Positions 1-8,745 of a stretch of DNA of 64,000 bases are shown here, in pieces (the first letter of the stretch is position 1; each line of letters opens with the position of its first letter). The DNA is from Akkermansia muciniphila (lineage in GTDB: Bacteria; Verrucomicrobiota; Verrucomicrobiia; Verrucomicrobiales; Akkermansiaceae). The notes below the pieces were generated by a model that worked only from the letters and a program-made list of their open reading frames with translations, was not told the DNA's origin and made no database searches. The DNA lies in the NCBI RefSeq assembly GCF_018709685.1, contig NZ_JABDHQ010000007.1, forward strand, positions 62,001 to 126,000, read 5' to 3'. Made by a program: the position numbers and the translations under genes.

Positions 1-30
1 CTTACCTTTTCCCCGGAACAAACCAACATA

Positions 31-2286
31 ATGAAAAAGAACATATTCCTGATGCTTGCCGCCTTTGCGGCGTCTCCGCTGATGGGGCAGGATGCTCAGC
101 AGATTGCGAATTCCCTTTCCATCCCTGAGGTGAAAGCGGGCGCAAAGCAGTTGCCGATGCCCAGCGCTTCCGGAGCCCAGATCAAGCTGCTGGGGGCCGA
201 TTACGAAGAGCTCATCAACAGCAAGGGGAAAATAGCTCCCGTCATTTCAGACACTCCGGTCAACGTCAGCTTCAAGGTGACCAAGGACGGCAAGGAAGCC
301 GTCAGCAAGGATTATGAAATCATGCTCAAGGCCCCGAACGCCTCCCAGGGCAACCCGAAGCCCAGGATTATCCCGGAAATCCTGCAATGGAAGGGCGGCC
401 AGGGTGAATACAAGCTGGGTAGCACGGTTACCGTAGCGTGCCCGGAAAAAGAGCTGGCGCAGATATTTGCGGCGGATATGGAAGACGTGCTCGGCCATAA
501 GGTCAAGTTTGTGGCTCCCGGCGCCAAGGCGGATATTTCCTTTTCCGTGCTCAAGGGCGGCAGCCTGGGCAAGGAAGGGTACCGGCTCCAGGTGACCAGG
601 GACGGCATCCGCATCGGCGCGGCCACTCCCACCGGCCTGTTCTGGGGCACGCGCACCCTGCTGCAAATGCTCCGCCAGACGCCCGGCAGCGTTCCCTGCG
701 GCACGGCGGTGGACTTCCCCCGCTTCCAGTTGCGCGGCTTCATGCTGGATATTGCCCGCACGCCGTATCCCCTCAGCTACCTGAAGGACGTGATCCGCAC
801 CATGGCCTGGTACAAGATGAATGACCTGCACCTGGTCATCAACAACAACTTCATCTTCCAGGAGCACTATGTGGACAAGGGGCGCGACCCGTTCAAGGAG
901 GCTTATACCGCCTTCCGCCTGGAATCCAACATGAAGGGCAAGGACGGCCAGCCCCTCACCGCCCGGGACCTTTCCTACACCAAGAAGGAATTTGCGGACC
1001 TGGTTGACTACGCGGCGCGCCGCGGCATCAGCATTGTGCCGGAGATTGACACTCCCGGACACGCGCTTTCCTTCACCCGGCTGAGGCCGGACCTCATTTA
1101 CAAGGGGCCCATGAATCATGAAAAACGCCGCAACGAGATGCTGGACGCCGCCAACCCGGAGACCATCAATCTTGTGGGCAAGGTGTTTGACGAGTACCTG
1201 CTGAAGGACCCCAAGCTGGGCCGTCCGGTATTCGGCAGCAACGTGGTGCACGTGGGCGCGGATGAATTTTACGGCAACAAGGAGGACTACCGCCATTTTG
1301 CGGACGCCGTGCTGAAGCACGCCCTGAAACGCGGTTACACGCCCCGCATCTGGGGCAGCCTGAGCACCAAGCCCGGCAAAACCCCCGTGGTCAGCAAGGG
1401 CGTTCAGATGAACCTCTGGAACACCGGGTGGATGCACGCCTGGGAAGCCGTGAACCAGGGCTACGACGTCATCAATACCAATGACGGCGCCCTTTACGTG
1501 GTGCCTTACGCCAATTATTACCGCATGGACCGGAACCACAAGGGCCTGTATGAAAACTGGGTTCCCAACCGCATCGGCAGTGAAACCCTTCCCGCCGGCC
1601 ATCCCCAGCTCATTGGCGCGGCCTTCGCCATCTGGAATGACATGACGGACATCATGCACTCCGGCTATGCCCCGTATGACATCTGGGGAATCGTCTCCGG
1701 CTCCATGGACGTGCTGGCGCAGAAGATGTGGGGGAAGGCCCAGGCTCCGGACTCCTTTGAACAGCACCGTGAACTGGTGAAGGCCATCGGAGACGCCCCG
1801 CGCACCAACCCCCTCCACAAGTGGAAGGACTCCAAGCCCTTCTCCGTGGTTCCCGGCAAGCTGCCCCAGCAGTTGAACCAGCCCGCGCTGGGCCCCAACT
1901 ACCGCCTTGCCATGGAGCTTGAGCTTTCCGCCGCTCCGGAGGGAACGGAGCAGGTGCTCCTTTCCGGCCCGGAGGGCAAGCTGTTTGCCGTCATGAAAGA
2001 CGGCACCATGGGCTTCCGCCGTGATGACTCCCTGGAATTCTCCTTCGGAACCAAGCTGCCCGTCGGCAGGAAGGTGAAGGTTGAGATTGTGGGTGAACCG
2101 GAGAAAACCAGCCTGCTCATTGACGGCCAGCCCGCGGGAACCATGACGCTCAAGAGCTTCCGCAACCCGGACGAAAACTTCGGACCCCGCACCCAGGGGG
2201 TGCGCTCCACCTTCGTGCTCCCGCTGAAGGAACTGGGCTCCTCCTTTCAGGGGAAGGTGATTAACATGACCGTGCAGCCGCAGTAA
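31..2286 (+). CDS. Secreted GH20 beta-N-acetylhexosaminidase
   Basis: A 751-residue exported glycoside hydrolase expected to release terminal N-acetylhexosamine from glycans such as mucin O-glycans. The N-terminus ([18 protein letters not shown]) is a typical signal peptide. A GH20 N-terminal alpha/beta domain spans about residues 120-225 and is followed by the TIM barrel. The barrel contains the family's Asp-Glu catalytic pair in HVGADE, D411 and E412. Residues after about 600 form a beta-rich C-terminal domain that resembles a LamG-type fold. Length and domain order suit a single-polypeptide GH20. The gene stands alone and a rho-independent terminator follows it. Family assignment is firm, but linkage specificity cannot be read from sequence. 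Confidence 0.93.
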   Translation: MKKNIFLMLAAFAASPLMGQDAQQIANSLSIPEVKAGAKQLPMPSASGAQIKLLGADYEELINSKGKIAPVISDTPVNVSFKVTKDGKEAVSKDYEIMLKAPNASQGNPKPRIIPEILQWKGGQGEYKLGSTVTVACPEKELAQIFAADMEDVLGHKVKFVAPGAKADISFSVLKGGSLGKEGYRLQVTRDGIRIGAATPTGLFWGTRTLLQMLRQTPGSVPCGTAVDFPRFQLRGFMLDIARTPYPLSYLKDVIRTMAWYKMNDLHLVINNNFIFQEHYVDKGRDPFKEAYTAFRLESNMKGKDGQPLTARDLSYTKKEFADLVDYAARRGISIVPEIDTPGHALSFTRLRPDLIYKGPMNHEKRRNEMLDAANPETINLVGKVFDEYLLKDPKLGRPVFGSNVVHVGADEFYGNKEDYRHFADAVLKHALKRGYTPRIWGSLSTKPGKTPVVSKGVQMNLWNTGWMHAWEAVNQGYDVINTNDGALYVVPYANYYRMDRNHKGLYENWVPNRIGSETLPAGHPQLIGAAFAIWNDMTDIMHSGYAPYDIWGIVSGSMDVLAQKMWGKAQAPDSFEQHRELVKAIGDAPRTNPLHKWKDSKPFSVVPGKLPQQLNQPALGPNYRLAMELELSAAPEGTEQVLLSGPEGKLFAVMKDGTMGFRRDDSLEFSFGTKLPVGRKVKVEIVGEPEKTSLLIDGQPAGTMTLKSFRNPDENFGPRTQGVRSTFVLPLKELGSSFQGKVINMTVQPQ

Positions 2287-2324
2287 CTGCCCCTCCGGGC
2301 AGTTGCGTGCACTATGGCCTTTAC

Positions 2325-2364
2325 AGCGTCCCGCCGTCTCCGGATGGCGGGGCGCTCTTTGTTT
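2325..2364 (+). terminator. Rho-independent terminator after the GH20 gene
   Basis: An 11-bp stem (2325-2335 pairing with 2346-2356, one G-U pair) with a 10-nt loop is followed by CTTTGTTT. A second, shorter perfect hairpin (2285-2304) overlaps the stop codon but has no T-tract. Confidence 0.7.
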
Positions 2365-2391
2365 CCGGGGCGGGCCTTGGGATGGCGCGTG

Positions 2392-3126
2392 TCACAGCAT
2401 CCCCCTGTACCTCATGGGAAGGTAGCCGTTCTTCTCCAGGCTGGAGCGGCTGAAAACGTGCTCCCCGCATTTCCAGACGGGCAGGGGGCCTGCTTCACTG
2501 CCCATGAACCTGTCTTTTGCCGTTCCCACCCATTGGATGAACAGGAGCACATGGCGTCCCGGCGCAATCAGGATATCCCCCGTGCGGAGTTCCTCCCACG
2601 GCACGGGCCGGGAAAGGGCCGGAAGCTCCCGCGTGGAAAAGGGCCTGTCCAGGCGCCAGCAGCGGGAGACGAAGCCGGAGCAGTCCACCCCGGCGGCAAA
2701 GCGGCTGACGGCCGCATCCCCCGCCGCCTGTTTTTCCGCCGTTCCCATGTCTCCGGCGGCGGCAGGGGCGCCTCCGCTGGCGGCGTCCGCCTTCAACCGT
2801 GCGGCAAACTGGCGCGGGGTGTCAAAGCCGCCCCATTTGTACGGCATGCCCGTGGAACGCTTGCCGGGGCGCCACCACGCGCCGGCATGGCCGCCGGGAG
2901 CGTCCGCGTCCGGCGTGTCAATGCGGATGCCGTCCGGGTCCTCTCCATGGCGGACGTTCCGGGAGGAACCCTTCCAGACCATGGCGGTGTAAGCCCTGCT
3001 GGTTTCAAGGGCTTCACGGCGGGTGACGGAGGAGGCCGGAGGCAATATCTCCGGCACGCCGGGGGAGCAGGCCCCCAGGCAGACGGAAAAGGTGAGCAGC
3101 GTCAGGGCGTTGGTCATGGCCTGCAT
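2392..3126 (-). CDS. NlpC/P60-type lipoprotein (putative cell-wall amidase/endopeptidase)
   Basis: A 244-residue predicted lipoprotein. The chosen ATG at 3126 has GGAAGGGG just upstream and gives a short signal peptide ending in the lipobox LGAC (C20); an upstream extension in the same frame lacks signal-peptide character. The C-terminal half carries an NlpC/P60-like core. DCSGF places the likely nucleophile at C149, and GDILIAPGRH follows with the likely catalytic H192. NlpC/P60 enzymes cleave peptide stems in peptidoglycan. The region between (residues 30-140) is low in recognisable motifs. It is transcribed divergently from the DUF4870 gene. The substrate is not known. Confidence 0.75.
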   Translation of the reverse strand: MQAMTNALTLLTFSVCLGACSPGVPEILPPASSVTRREALETSRAYTAMVWKGSSRNVRHGEDPDGIRIDTPDADAPGGHAGAWWRPGKRSTGMPYKWGGFDTPRQFAARLKADAASGGAPAAAGDMGTAEKQAAGDAAVSRFAAGVDCSGFVSRCWRLDRPFSTRELPALSRPVPWEELRTGDILIAPGRHVLLFIQWVGTAKDRFMGSEAGPLPVWKCGEHVFSRSSLEKNGYLPMRYRGML

Positions 3127-3302
3127 GTGTAGCCCCTTCCCGCCGTGGAGGCAAGGATGATTGCGGGGATTGGCTTTTTTACCTGGAAACGGTCTGGGAG
3201 CTTGACTACGGGGCGGAATGTGGGAAAAAGAAACAGACTGAGGCGGAAAGGGATGGAAAAGGGTTCCGTTCCCCTCCCGCTTCCTCATCGCCTTGAATTT
3301 TT

Positions 3303-3704
3303 ATGGACGAAGAACAACAAATAATGCCGGAACCGGTTCAGGAGCCTGCTCCTGAAAAAAAGCCTGATACCACCCAGGCAATTATTACGGGCGTTTCCCC
3401 GCTGGTGTCTCTCCTTTTTGGATCATCCGTAGGCGTCAACATCATTGCCCCGCTGGTCTGCTGGCTGATCTGGAAGAATGAAAACCCCCTGGTGGACCGT
3501 CTGGGCAAGAATGTTCTGAACGCCCAGATTTCCTGGACCATTTATACGTTTGTTTGCATCCTCCTGTGCACGGTGCTGATTGGCATTCCTCTGCTGATTA
3601 TCGTGGTGATCGCCTGGCTCGTCCTGTCCATCATCAATGCCGTCAAGGTGGCTAACGGGGACTACGATTACGTGATGCCCCTCACGATCAAGTTCCTGAA
3701 ATAA
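3303..3704 (+). CDS. DUF4870-type small membrane protein
   Basis: A 133-residue integral membrane protein. A charged, Pro/Glu-rich cytoplasmic N-terminus of about 25 residues is followed by three hydrophobic segments (about 28-57, 78-110 and nearby). The pattern is typical of DUF4870/Tic20-like proteins: a helix, the motif WKNENPLVDRLGKNVLNAQ, then a helical pair. The function of this family is not established. The start at 3303 has no clear ribosome binding site, and an internal Met 7 codons downstream is possible. The gene ends just before a strong bidirectional terminator shared with the convergent gene. Confidence 0.75.
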   Translation: MDEEQQIMPEPVQEPAPEKKPDTTQAIITGVSPLVSLLFGSSVGVNIIAPLVCWLIWKNENPLVDRLGKNVLNAQISWTIYTFVCILLCTVLIGIPLLIIVVIAWLVLSIINAVKVANGDYDYVMPLTIKFLK

Positions 3705-3732
3705 CGGGCGCTTCCTGTTTTTAATAACATGG

Positions 3733-3768
3733 AAAAGCCGCCGGCGTTTTTTGCCGGCGGCTTTTTTT
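3733..3768. terminator. Bidirectional terminator between convergent genes
   Basis: A perfect 13-bp inverted repeat (3733-3745 with 3753-3765) with a 7-nt loop. It has a T-run on the plus strand and, through the AAAA at its start, on the minus strand. It sits between genes ending at 3704 (+) and 3797 (-). Confidence 0.85.
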
Positions 3769-3796
3769 GTGCAGAGGGGTTCCGTCCCGGCGCGGT

Positions 3797-4744
3797 TCAG
3801 ATGGGCAGTTCCTTCTCACTGCCGCCGTACATGAAGGAGTGCAGCAGGCGCGTGACCTGGTTCTGTTCCGCCCGCAGTTGGGCGGCGGGGCGCAGGGCGG
3901 CATACGTCAGGCTGTCATGCCCGGTGAATTCCCGCATGTTGAAGCCCTGGAAGCTGGTCATGGGTTCGCTGTCATGGAAAAGCTTGCCTCTTCTGAGCAG
4001 CTCGTCAAAAACATGCTCCGCCTCCCGCGTGCGCGTCAGCGCGTTTTCCGGATGGGGCACGCGGATGACCAGCGCGCCGCCGTCCCCGCGGAAGTTGATG
4101 CCCGCGCCCGCCATCACGTCCGCGGAAGGCTGGCTGGTGACGCTGCCCAGCAGCAGCACCCCGTCGTCAACCAGGTGGATGCGGCTGGCATGGGCCTCCT
4201 CCTTCACGTGCAGCACGCCGCCGTAAATGTGGGTGGAGACGTTCCCGGAAAACTTACGGATGCGCATCAGGCCGTGCCTGATGATGAGTTCCGAGTTCTC
4301 GGCGGGCAGGTCCACTTCAGAGGCGAACAGCCAGCCGTCCGTCATCACGATCCTGCCTTCGTGCTCCCGGGAGCCCAGGATGCGCCCCTGTCCCATCAGC
4401 AGGCGCCCCCCGTTGATCTCCAGGCTGCCCTTGGCCTTGCTGCCCAGAAACACGGTCATGTGGTCCGGCAGGTTGCCCAGGAGGGTCAGGGTGCCTCCGT
4501 TCCGGATGACCAGGTGCGCCGTGCCGTGCCCGTGGTCCGGCTGGTTGGGGCCTCCCACGTAAACGGGAGCGTTGATGATGTAAAGATTTCCGCCGGAATC
4601 AACGGTGAGGGAATCCTGAATGTCTGTCTGGCCCTGCACCACGTCATTGCTGATGGTGACCGGGCACATGTAGGAGACACGGTTCATGGATGAGGCTGAA
4701 AGCGGCATCATCCCTGTTAGAATGAATGGGTTGATATTGCTCAT
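3797..4744 (-). CDS. Beta-rich protein of unknown function (possible beta-helix)
   Basis: A 315-residue protein not assigned to a characterised family. Residues about 30-200 consist of short, repeating beta-strand-like stretches rich in Gly, Asn and Asp (GGNLYI, GGTLTLLG, KGSLEINGGRLLMG, YGGVLHV), the texture of a right-handed beta-helix or autotransporter-passenger domain. The C-terminal 100 residues are more helical. No convincing signal peptide or barrel domain is visible; the N-terminus is only mildly hydrophobic, so export is uncertain. The start could be one of several Met codons in the first 26 residues. It lies alone downstream of the hydrogenase operon, so a functional link is not implied. 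Confidence 0.6.
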   Translation of the reverse strand: MSNINPFILTGMMPLSASSMNRVSYMCPVTISNDVVQGQTDIQDSLTVDSGGNLYIINAPVYVGGPNQPDHGHGTAHLVIRNGGTLTLLGNLPDHMTVFLGSKAKGSLEINGGRLLMGQGRILGSREHEGRIVMTDGWLFASEVDLPAENSELIIRHGLMRIRKFSGNVSTHIYGGVLHVKEEAHASRIHLVDDGVLLLGSVTSQPSADVMAGAGINFRGDGGALVIRVPHPENALTRTREAEHVFDELLRRGKLFHDSEPMTSFQGFNMREFTGHDSLTYAALRPAAQLRAEQNQVTRLLHSFMYGGSEKELPI

Positions 4745-4888
4745 GGCGTTGGTCCTATAGCTGGGTTGGCGTTCGCGGCGCGGTGGATGCGCGCCAATGA
4801 TATTAGACCGTCCGGGAGGGAGAAATGTTCGGGTAAATTTACCTTATTTTCTTCCGGACGGGGGAAACGCAGTTTTCCGCATGGCGGA

Positions 4889-5230
4889 CTACTCCCACTC
4901 CACGCGGGTCAGCTCCAGCTCCCGCCCGCGCAGGATGGCCAGGGCGGGGTCCCCGCAGCCGGGGCAGATGTAGCCGTGCTCCGTGAAGAAAAAATCCGCG
5001 CGGCACGCGTCGCAATGGCACAGGGCCTCCACCCAGGTGACGTCCAGGGCGGCGTCCCGCGCCGCATAAGCGTCTCTCAGGGCCAGGAAGGCGGATTGGA
5101 GGGCCTCCGGAACCACGCCGCTCAGGCTGCCTACGGTCATGTGCACGCGCATCAGCCGGGTTCCCCCGTTCTTTTCCATGAGCTGCCGGGCCATGTCCAG
5201 CGCCTCTTCCATGATGCCTACTTCATGCAT
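4889..5230 (-). CDS. hypA: Hydrogenase nickel incorporation protein HypA
   Basis: A 113-residue metallochaperone that delivers nickel to the [NiFe]-hydrogenase large subunit together with HypB. The start at 5230 is fixed by the family's obligatory N-terminal MHE, in which H2 is a nickel ligand. A zinc-binding pair of CxxC motifs is present (C73-C76 and C89-C92), with an extra Cys at 71. The length matches the family. The first 8 bases overlap the end of the maturation protease gene, so translation is probably coupled. It is the last gene of the hydrogenase operon; hypB-F are not in this window. Confidence 0.93.
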   Translation of the reverse strand: MHEVGIMEEALDMARQLMEKNGGTRLMRVHMTVGSLSGVVPEALQSAFLALRDAYAARDAALDVTWVEALCHCDACRADFFFTEHGYICPGCGDPALAILRGRELELTRVEWE

Positions 5231-5768
5231 GGGCGTCTTTCCGCGCCTCCTGTTCCGCCAGCACACGGGAAATGAGGGTTTCCACCAGTTCCAGCGCCTG
5301 CGGCACGGCTCCCCGCACCTCTGCGGACATGGGCCGGCAGAAGTCCGTGTGCCCCGCCTCCACCCCCACCAGCGTGATGGCGCGCGGCAGGGTGCCGCAC
5401 AGCTGGGCTGCGCCCAGAACCTCCTTCATGCCTATCTGGTGGGGAGAAATGACGTGGGAAAAATGGCGCGGGATTTCATCCCTGCTGCGGGTGACCACGC
5501 TCCCCGGCGCGGCGCCCGTCTTCACGGCGTCCAGCAGGATGACCGTGTCCGCGTCCTCCAGCAGGGGCAGCAGGGTCATGCCCAGCGTTCCGCCTTCCTC
5601 CACATGGACCAGCGGGCCGTAATCCCGCTCCTGGAGGCAGTGCGCCAGCTCCACGCCTATGCCGTCATCCCCCATGAGCGGATTGCCCACGCCCAGCACG
5701 AGTACGGGATAGGCGTTCCCCTTCACGGGGCAGCCCCGGAGTTCTTCCGTATATTCCTCAAATTCCAT
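5223..5768 (-). CDS. hyaD: [NiFe]-hydrogenase maturation endopeptidase (HyaD/HybD family)
   Basis: A 181-residue protease that removes the C-terminal tail of the hydrogenase large subunit after nickel insertion. The signature GVGNPLMGDDGIG is at residues 26-38. By comparison with HybD, the nickel-sensing residues are D35 (Glu in HybD), D80 and H110 (in SPHQIG). It follows the cytochrome gene by 21 bp and overlaps hypA. Its expected substrate is encoded upstream in the same operon (the tail after the DPCxxCxxH motif). A 20-residue N-terminal extension precedes the usual family start. Confidence 0.92.
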   Translation of the reverse strand: MEFEEYTEELRGCPVKGNAYPVLVLGVGNPLMGDDGIGVELAHCLQERDYGPLVHVEEGGTLGMTLLPLLEDADTVILLDAVKTGAAPGSVVTRSRDEIPRHFSHVISPHQIGMKEVLGAAQLCGTLPRAITLVGVEAGHTDFCRPMSAEVRGAVPQALELVETLISRVLAEQEARKDAHA

Positions 5769-5789
5769 GAAAAGTGTGGGGAAAAGTAG

Positions 5790-6962
5790 TTATTCATCCC
5801 GGAATTTGACGCCCTTGCGCAGCCAGCGCCCTCCGCTGAACATGGAGGAGATGGTGCCGTCCCGGTCTACGTTCCCGGAGAGGATGGAGAGGTACACGTG
5901 GATCATGGCGAAGATGATGAAGCACCACATGCCGATCAGGTGCACCAGGCGCACGTACGGAATGCCTATCAGGTCATTCAGGGGCATGAACAGGTGGTAA
6001 AACCAGTGGCGCGGCTCATACAGGGCATACAGGGCCAGCCCGGTCACCACCATGGTGGTGAACAGGACGTAAACGCCCGTGTACGTCCACTGCTGGAGGG
6101 GATTGTGGCCGATGTACCGGGGGGCCAGGGCGCTCCGGGCGCACACATAGTCCCACGCCGTGGCGAACAGGTCCTTCCACTGCTGTCTGGAAACGGGGAA
6201 AAGGGCGCGGAAGCTCTGGTACTTGTTGGACGCCATGAAGAAGCAGGAAAAGCGGAGCATCATCACCACCACCAGGGTCCACCCCAGCGCGTAGTGCACG
6301 AAGCGGAGCGTGCCGAACTGGAAGGCCCCGTGCAGGTCCCCCATCTTCAGGAACCACCCTTCCGCAATGCAGATGCCGGTGGCCGCCAGGCCGATGATGC
6401 AGAACACCCACGTCCAGTGCAGCACGCGCAGCGGCCAGTCCCACACGTGGAAGTAGCGGAAGTTCGCCTTGGCCTTGGACAGGCTGCGGACGTCCCGCAT
6501 GGCGTGCATGGGCACCACGCCCAGCAGTTGCCACGGGGCGCCGGGGCGGTGCACGGCGACGGCCACAGGTTCAAAGCCGGAGGAGGAGTACTCCTCAAAG
6601 GCCTTCCTGATGTTCTCCCTTTCCTGGTGGCCCGCTTCACACAGCTTTTCCAGCGCCCTCAGGCTGCCGCGCGCCACCATGAAGGGGGCGGCGTCCTCCC
6701 TGTCCGCGGCTTTCAGCATGACCGTGCTGTACGGCCTTTCCCGGGAGGGGGCCTGCCAGGAATCCTTCTGCTGGGCGTACGGGAGCGCCACGTTCCGCTC
6801 CTTGGCGGCGTGGAGCAGGGCCAGGTCCCCGGGGTCCGCGCTGCCGTCCGGAGAGGCGCACACGGCCAGGGCCAGCACCTCCTGCGGCGTGTTGGCCGGA
6901 GTGGCCGGAATGGCGTCCTCCACCGCCAGGGTGAGGTCATTGTCTATGAGAATCGTTTTCAC
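5790..6962 (-). CDS. hyaC: Hydrogenase cytochrome b subunit fused to a P-type-ATPase N-domain-like region
   Basis: A 390-residue protein. Residues about 167-375 are a four-helix hydrogenase cytochrome b that passes electrons from the small subunit to the quinone pool. Membrane segments lie near 182-200, 222-243, 293-313 and 340-362, with candidate haem ligands H182, H223, H341 and H355. Residues about 5-160 are not part of normal HyaC. From memory of the family they align in order with the nucleotide-binding domain of P-type ATPases: an ADPGDLALL segment, a degenerate KGAP region (VARGS at 96-100), a helix plus GFEPVAVA, and PGAPWQLLG at 140-148. The DKTGT site is absent. The start overlaps the hyaB stop by 4 bp. 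Cytochrome function is confident; the fusion is inferred. Confidence 0.88.
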   Translation of the reverse strand: MKTILIDNDLTLAVEDAIPATPANTPQEVLALAVCASPDGSADPGDLALLHAAKERNVALPYAQQKDSWQAPSRERPYSTVMLKAADREDAAPFMVARGSLRALEKLCEAGHQERENIRKAFEEYSSSGFEPVAVAVHRPGAPWQLLGVVPMHAMRDVRSLSKAKANFRYFHVWDWPLRVLHWTWVFCIIGLAATGICIAEGWFLKMGDLHGAFQFGTLRFVHYALGWTLVVVMMLRFSCFFMASNKYQSFRALFPVSRQQWKDLFATAWDYVCARSALAPRYIGHNPLQQWTYTGVYVLFTTMVVTGLALYALYEPRHWFYHLFMPLNDLIGIPYVRLVHLIGMWCFIIFAMIHVYLSILSGNVDRDGTISSMFSGGRWLRKGVKFRDE

Positions 6963-8716
6963 GGGTCCTGTCTGGTCAGAATGGCCTCCCCTTCCTCGTC
7001 AAACAAATGGACGGCGCAGGATTGGCACGGATCATAGCTGTGAACGGTGCGCAGGGGCTCCACCGGGCGGGTGGGGTCCACCAGCGGGTGTTTTCCGGTA
7101 TGGGCCAGGGAATACTCGTACGGCCCCATCTGCCCCTCCGCGTCGCGGCCGGAGCTGTTCCAGGTGCTGGGAACCACGGCCTGGTAATTCACCGTCTGGC
7201 CGTTCTCAATCCGCACCCAGTGGCTCAGGCTGCCGCGGGGCGCCTCCACCCAGCCCACGCCCTTGCAGGAGGAGGGCCAGGTTTCCGGCTCCCATTTTTC
7301 CGGGTTGAAGGTGGCGGTCTCCCCGTTCTTGATGCGGTCCGTCATTTCCTGGAGCTGGTTTACCATCATGTCCACGTTGATCAGGGCGTCCAGGGAGCGG
7401 CCGTACACGCGGCCCAGCGTGGAGTTCAGGAAGGCGTTGTCACGGGGGATGCCCAGCTTGTCGCAGGCGGCGTCCACCCGTTCCACGATGGCGGGCACCC
7501 CCTGGGCATAACCGATCATCATGCGGGCATTCGGGCCCACGGCCATCGCGTGGCCGTCATAGCGCGGGGCCTTCACCCAGGTGTACTGCGGGTGGTCGGA
7601 GAGCCACTTGTAGGGCGGCCGGGGGCCGTTGTAGTCCGCGTTCGTCTCCCCGTCATACGGGGCCAGGCCCGCATCCCTCCCTTCCGTGTACTTGTACCAG
7701 GCGCTGGTGACGAATTCCTTGATCTTGTCCTGGTCAAACGGGAGCACGTTTTTATAGTCCCCGTTCAGCAGTACGCCGGGCTTGATCATTCCCTTGCCGG
7801 CGGGGGCCCCGGTGTTGATCTCGGACGGGTCCCCGGTGCAGAAAAAGTTGGGGTTGGACGCGCCGATGTGGGCGTAATCCTTGTAAAATCCGGCAATGGC
7901 CACGATGTCCGGGTAATATACCTTGTGGATGAAGTCATGGCAGGTCTGCACGAGCTGTTTCAGGTAGCTCAGGGCAAACTGGTTGATGGCCTGGTCATTG
8001 TTCATGTTAATGGCGCAGGCCATGCCGCCCACCAGGAAGTTCGGGTGCGGATTCTTGCCGCCCAGGATGGTGTGGATTTTGATCATGTCCCGCTGCCAGA
8101 CCAGGGCCTGGAGGTAATGCGCCACGCCCAGCAGGTTCACCTCCGGCGGCAGCTTGTAGGCCGGGTGGCCCCAGTAGCCGTTCGTGAAAATGGAGTACTG
8201 CCCGTGGGCGATGGAATCCTTCAGCTTCTGCTGCACGCCAGCAAAATACGAGGCGGAGGACAGGGGCCAGTCTGAAAGGGACTTGGCGATGGCGGCGGTC
8301 TCCTTGGGGTCCGCCTTCAAGGCGGACATCACGTCCACCCAGTCCATGGCCTGAAGCTGGTAAAAGTGGATGACGTGGTCCTGGATGCCCAGGGCGCCGC
8401 TGACCAGGTCCCGCATGAGGCGCGCCTGGACGGGAACGGGGTATTGCAGGGCGTCCTCCACGGCGGCCAGGGCCGCGATGGCGTGCGTGCCCGTGCAGAC
8501 GCCGCAGATGCGTTCCACAAAGGCCCATACGTCCCGCGGGTCCCGCTTGCAGGCGATCACCTCAATGCCGCGGTACTGCGTGGTGGAAGTCCAGGCGTTC
8601 TTGATCACGCCGTCTCCGGCCTCCATTTCCACGCGCAGGTGGCCTTCAATGCGCGTCACGGGGTCAATGACCACGCGGCTGGATTCCGGAACGTCCGCTG
8701 ATGTGTAATTGCTCAT
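6959..8716 (-). CDS. hyaB: [NiFe]-hydrogenase large subunit, group 1
   Basis: The 585-residue catalytic subunit that oxidises H2 at the nickel-iron centre. The two pairs of nickel-ligating cysteines are visible: RICGVC (C71, C74) near the N-terminus and DPCQSC (C564, C567) near the C-terminus. H570 is followed by a 15-residue tail that the neighbouring protease would cleave. No signal peptide is present, as expected for export together with the Tat-bearing small subunit. It is preceded by hyaA with a 29-bp gap and followed by hyaC with a 4-bp overlap. The length is typical for membrane-bound uptake hydrogenases. Confidence 0.97.
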   Translation of the reverse strand: MSNYTSADVPESSRVVIDPVTRIEGHLRVEMEAGDGVIKNAWTSTTQYRGIEVIACKRDPRDVWAFVERICGVCTGTHAIAALAAVEDALQYPVPVQARLMRDLVSGALGIQDHVIHFYQLQAMDWVDVMSALKADPKETAAIAKSLSDWPLSSASYFAGVQQKLKDSIAHGQYSIFTNGYWGHPAYKLPPEVNLLGVAHYLQALVWQRDMIKIHTILGGKNPHPNFLVGGMACAINMNNDQAINQFALSYLKQLVQTCHDFIHKVYYPDIVAIAGFYKDYAHIGASNPNFFCTGDPSEINTGAPAGKGMIKPGVLLNGDYKNVLPFDQDKIKEFVTSAWYKYTEGRDAGLAPYDGETNADYNGPRPPYKWLSDHPQYTWVKAPRYDGHAMAVGPNARMMIGYAQGVPAIVERVDAACDKLGIPRDNAFLNSTLGRVYGRSLDALINVDMMVNQLQEMTDRIKNGETATFNPEKWEPETWPSSCKGVGWVEAPRGSLSHWVRIENGQTVNYQAVVPSTWNSSGRDAEGQMGPYEYSLAHTGKHPLVDPTRPVEPLRTVHSYDPCQSCAVHLFDEEGEAILTRQDP

Positions 8717-8745
8717 GGTAATCTGGTGGTGGTAAAGGCTTCTGT

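Noticed and set aside
2314-3132. Plus-strand frame of 272 codons
   Set aside because: The minus strand here encodes a lipobox and an NlpC/P60 Cys/His core; the plus frame is Ala/Gly/Arg-rich without motifs.
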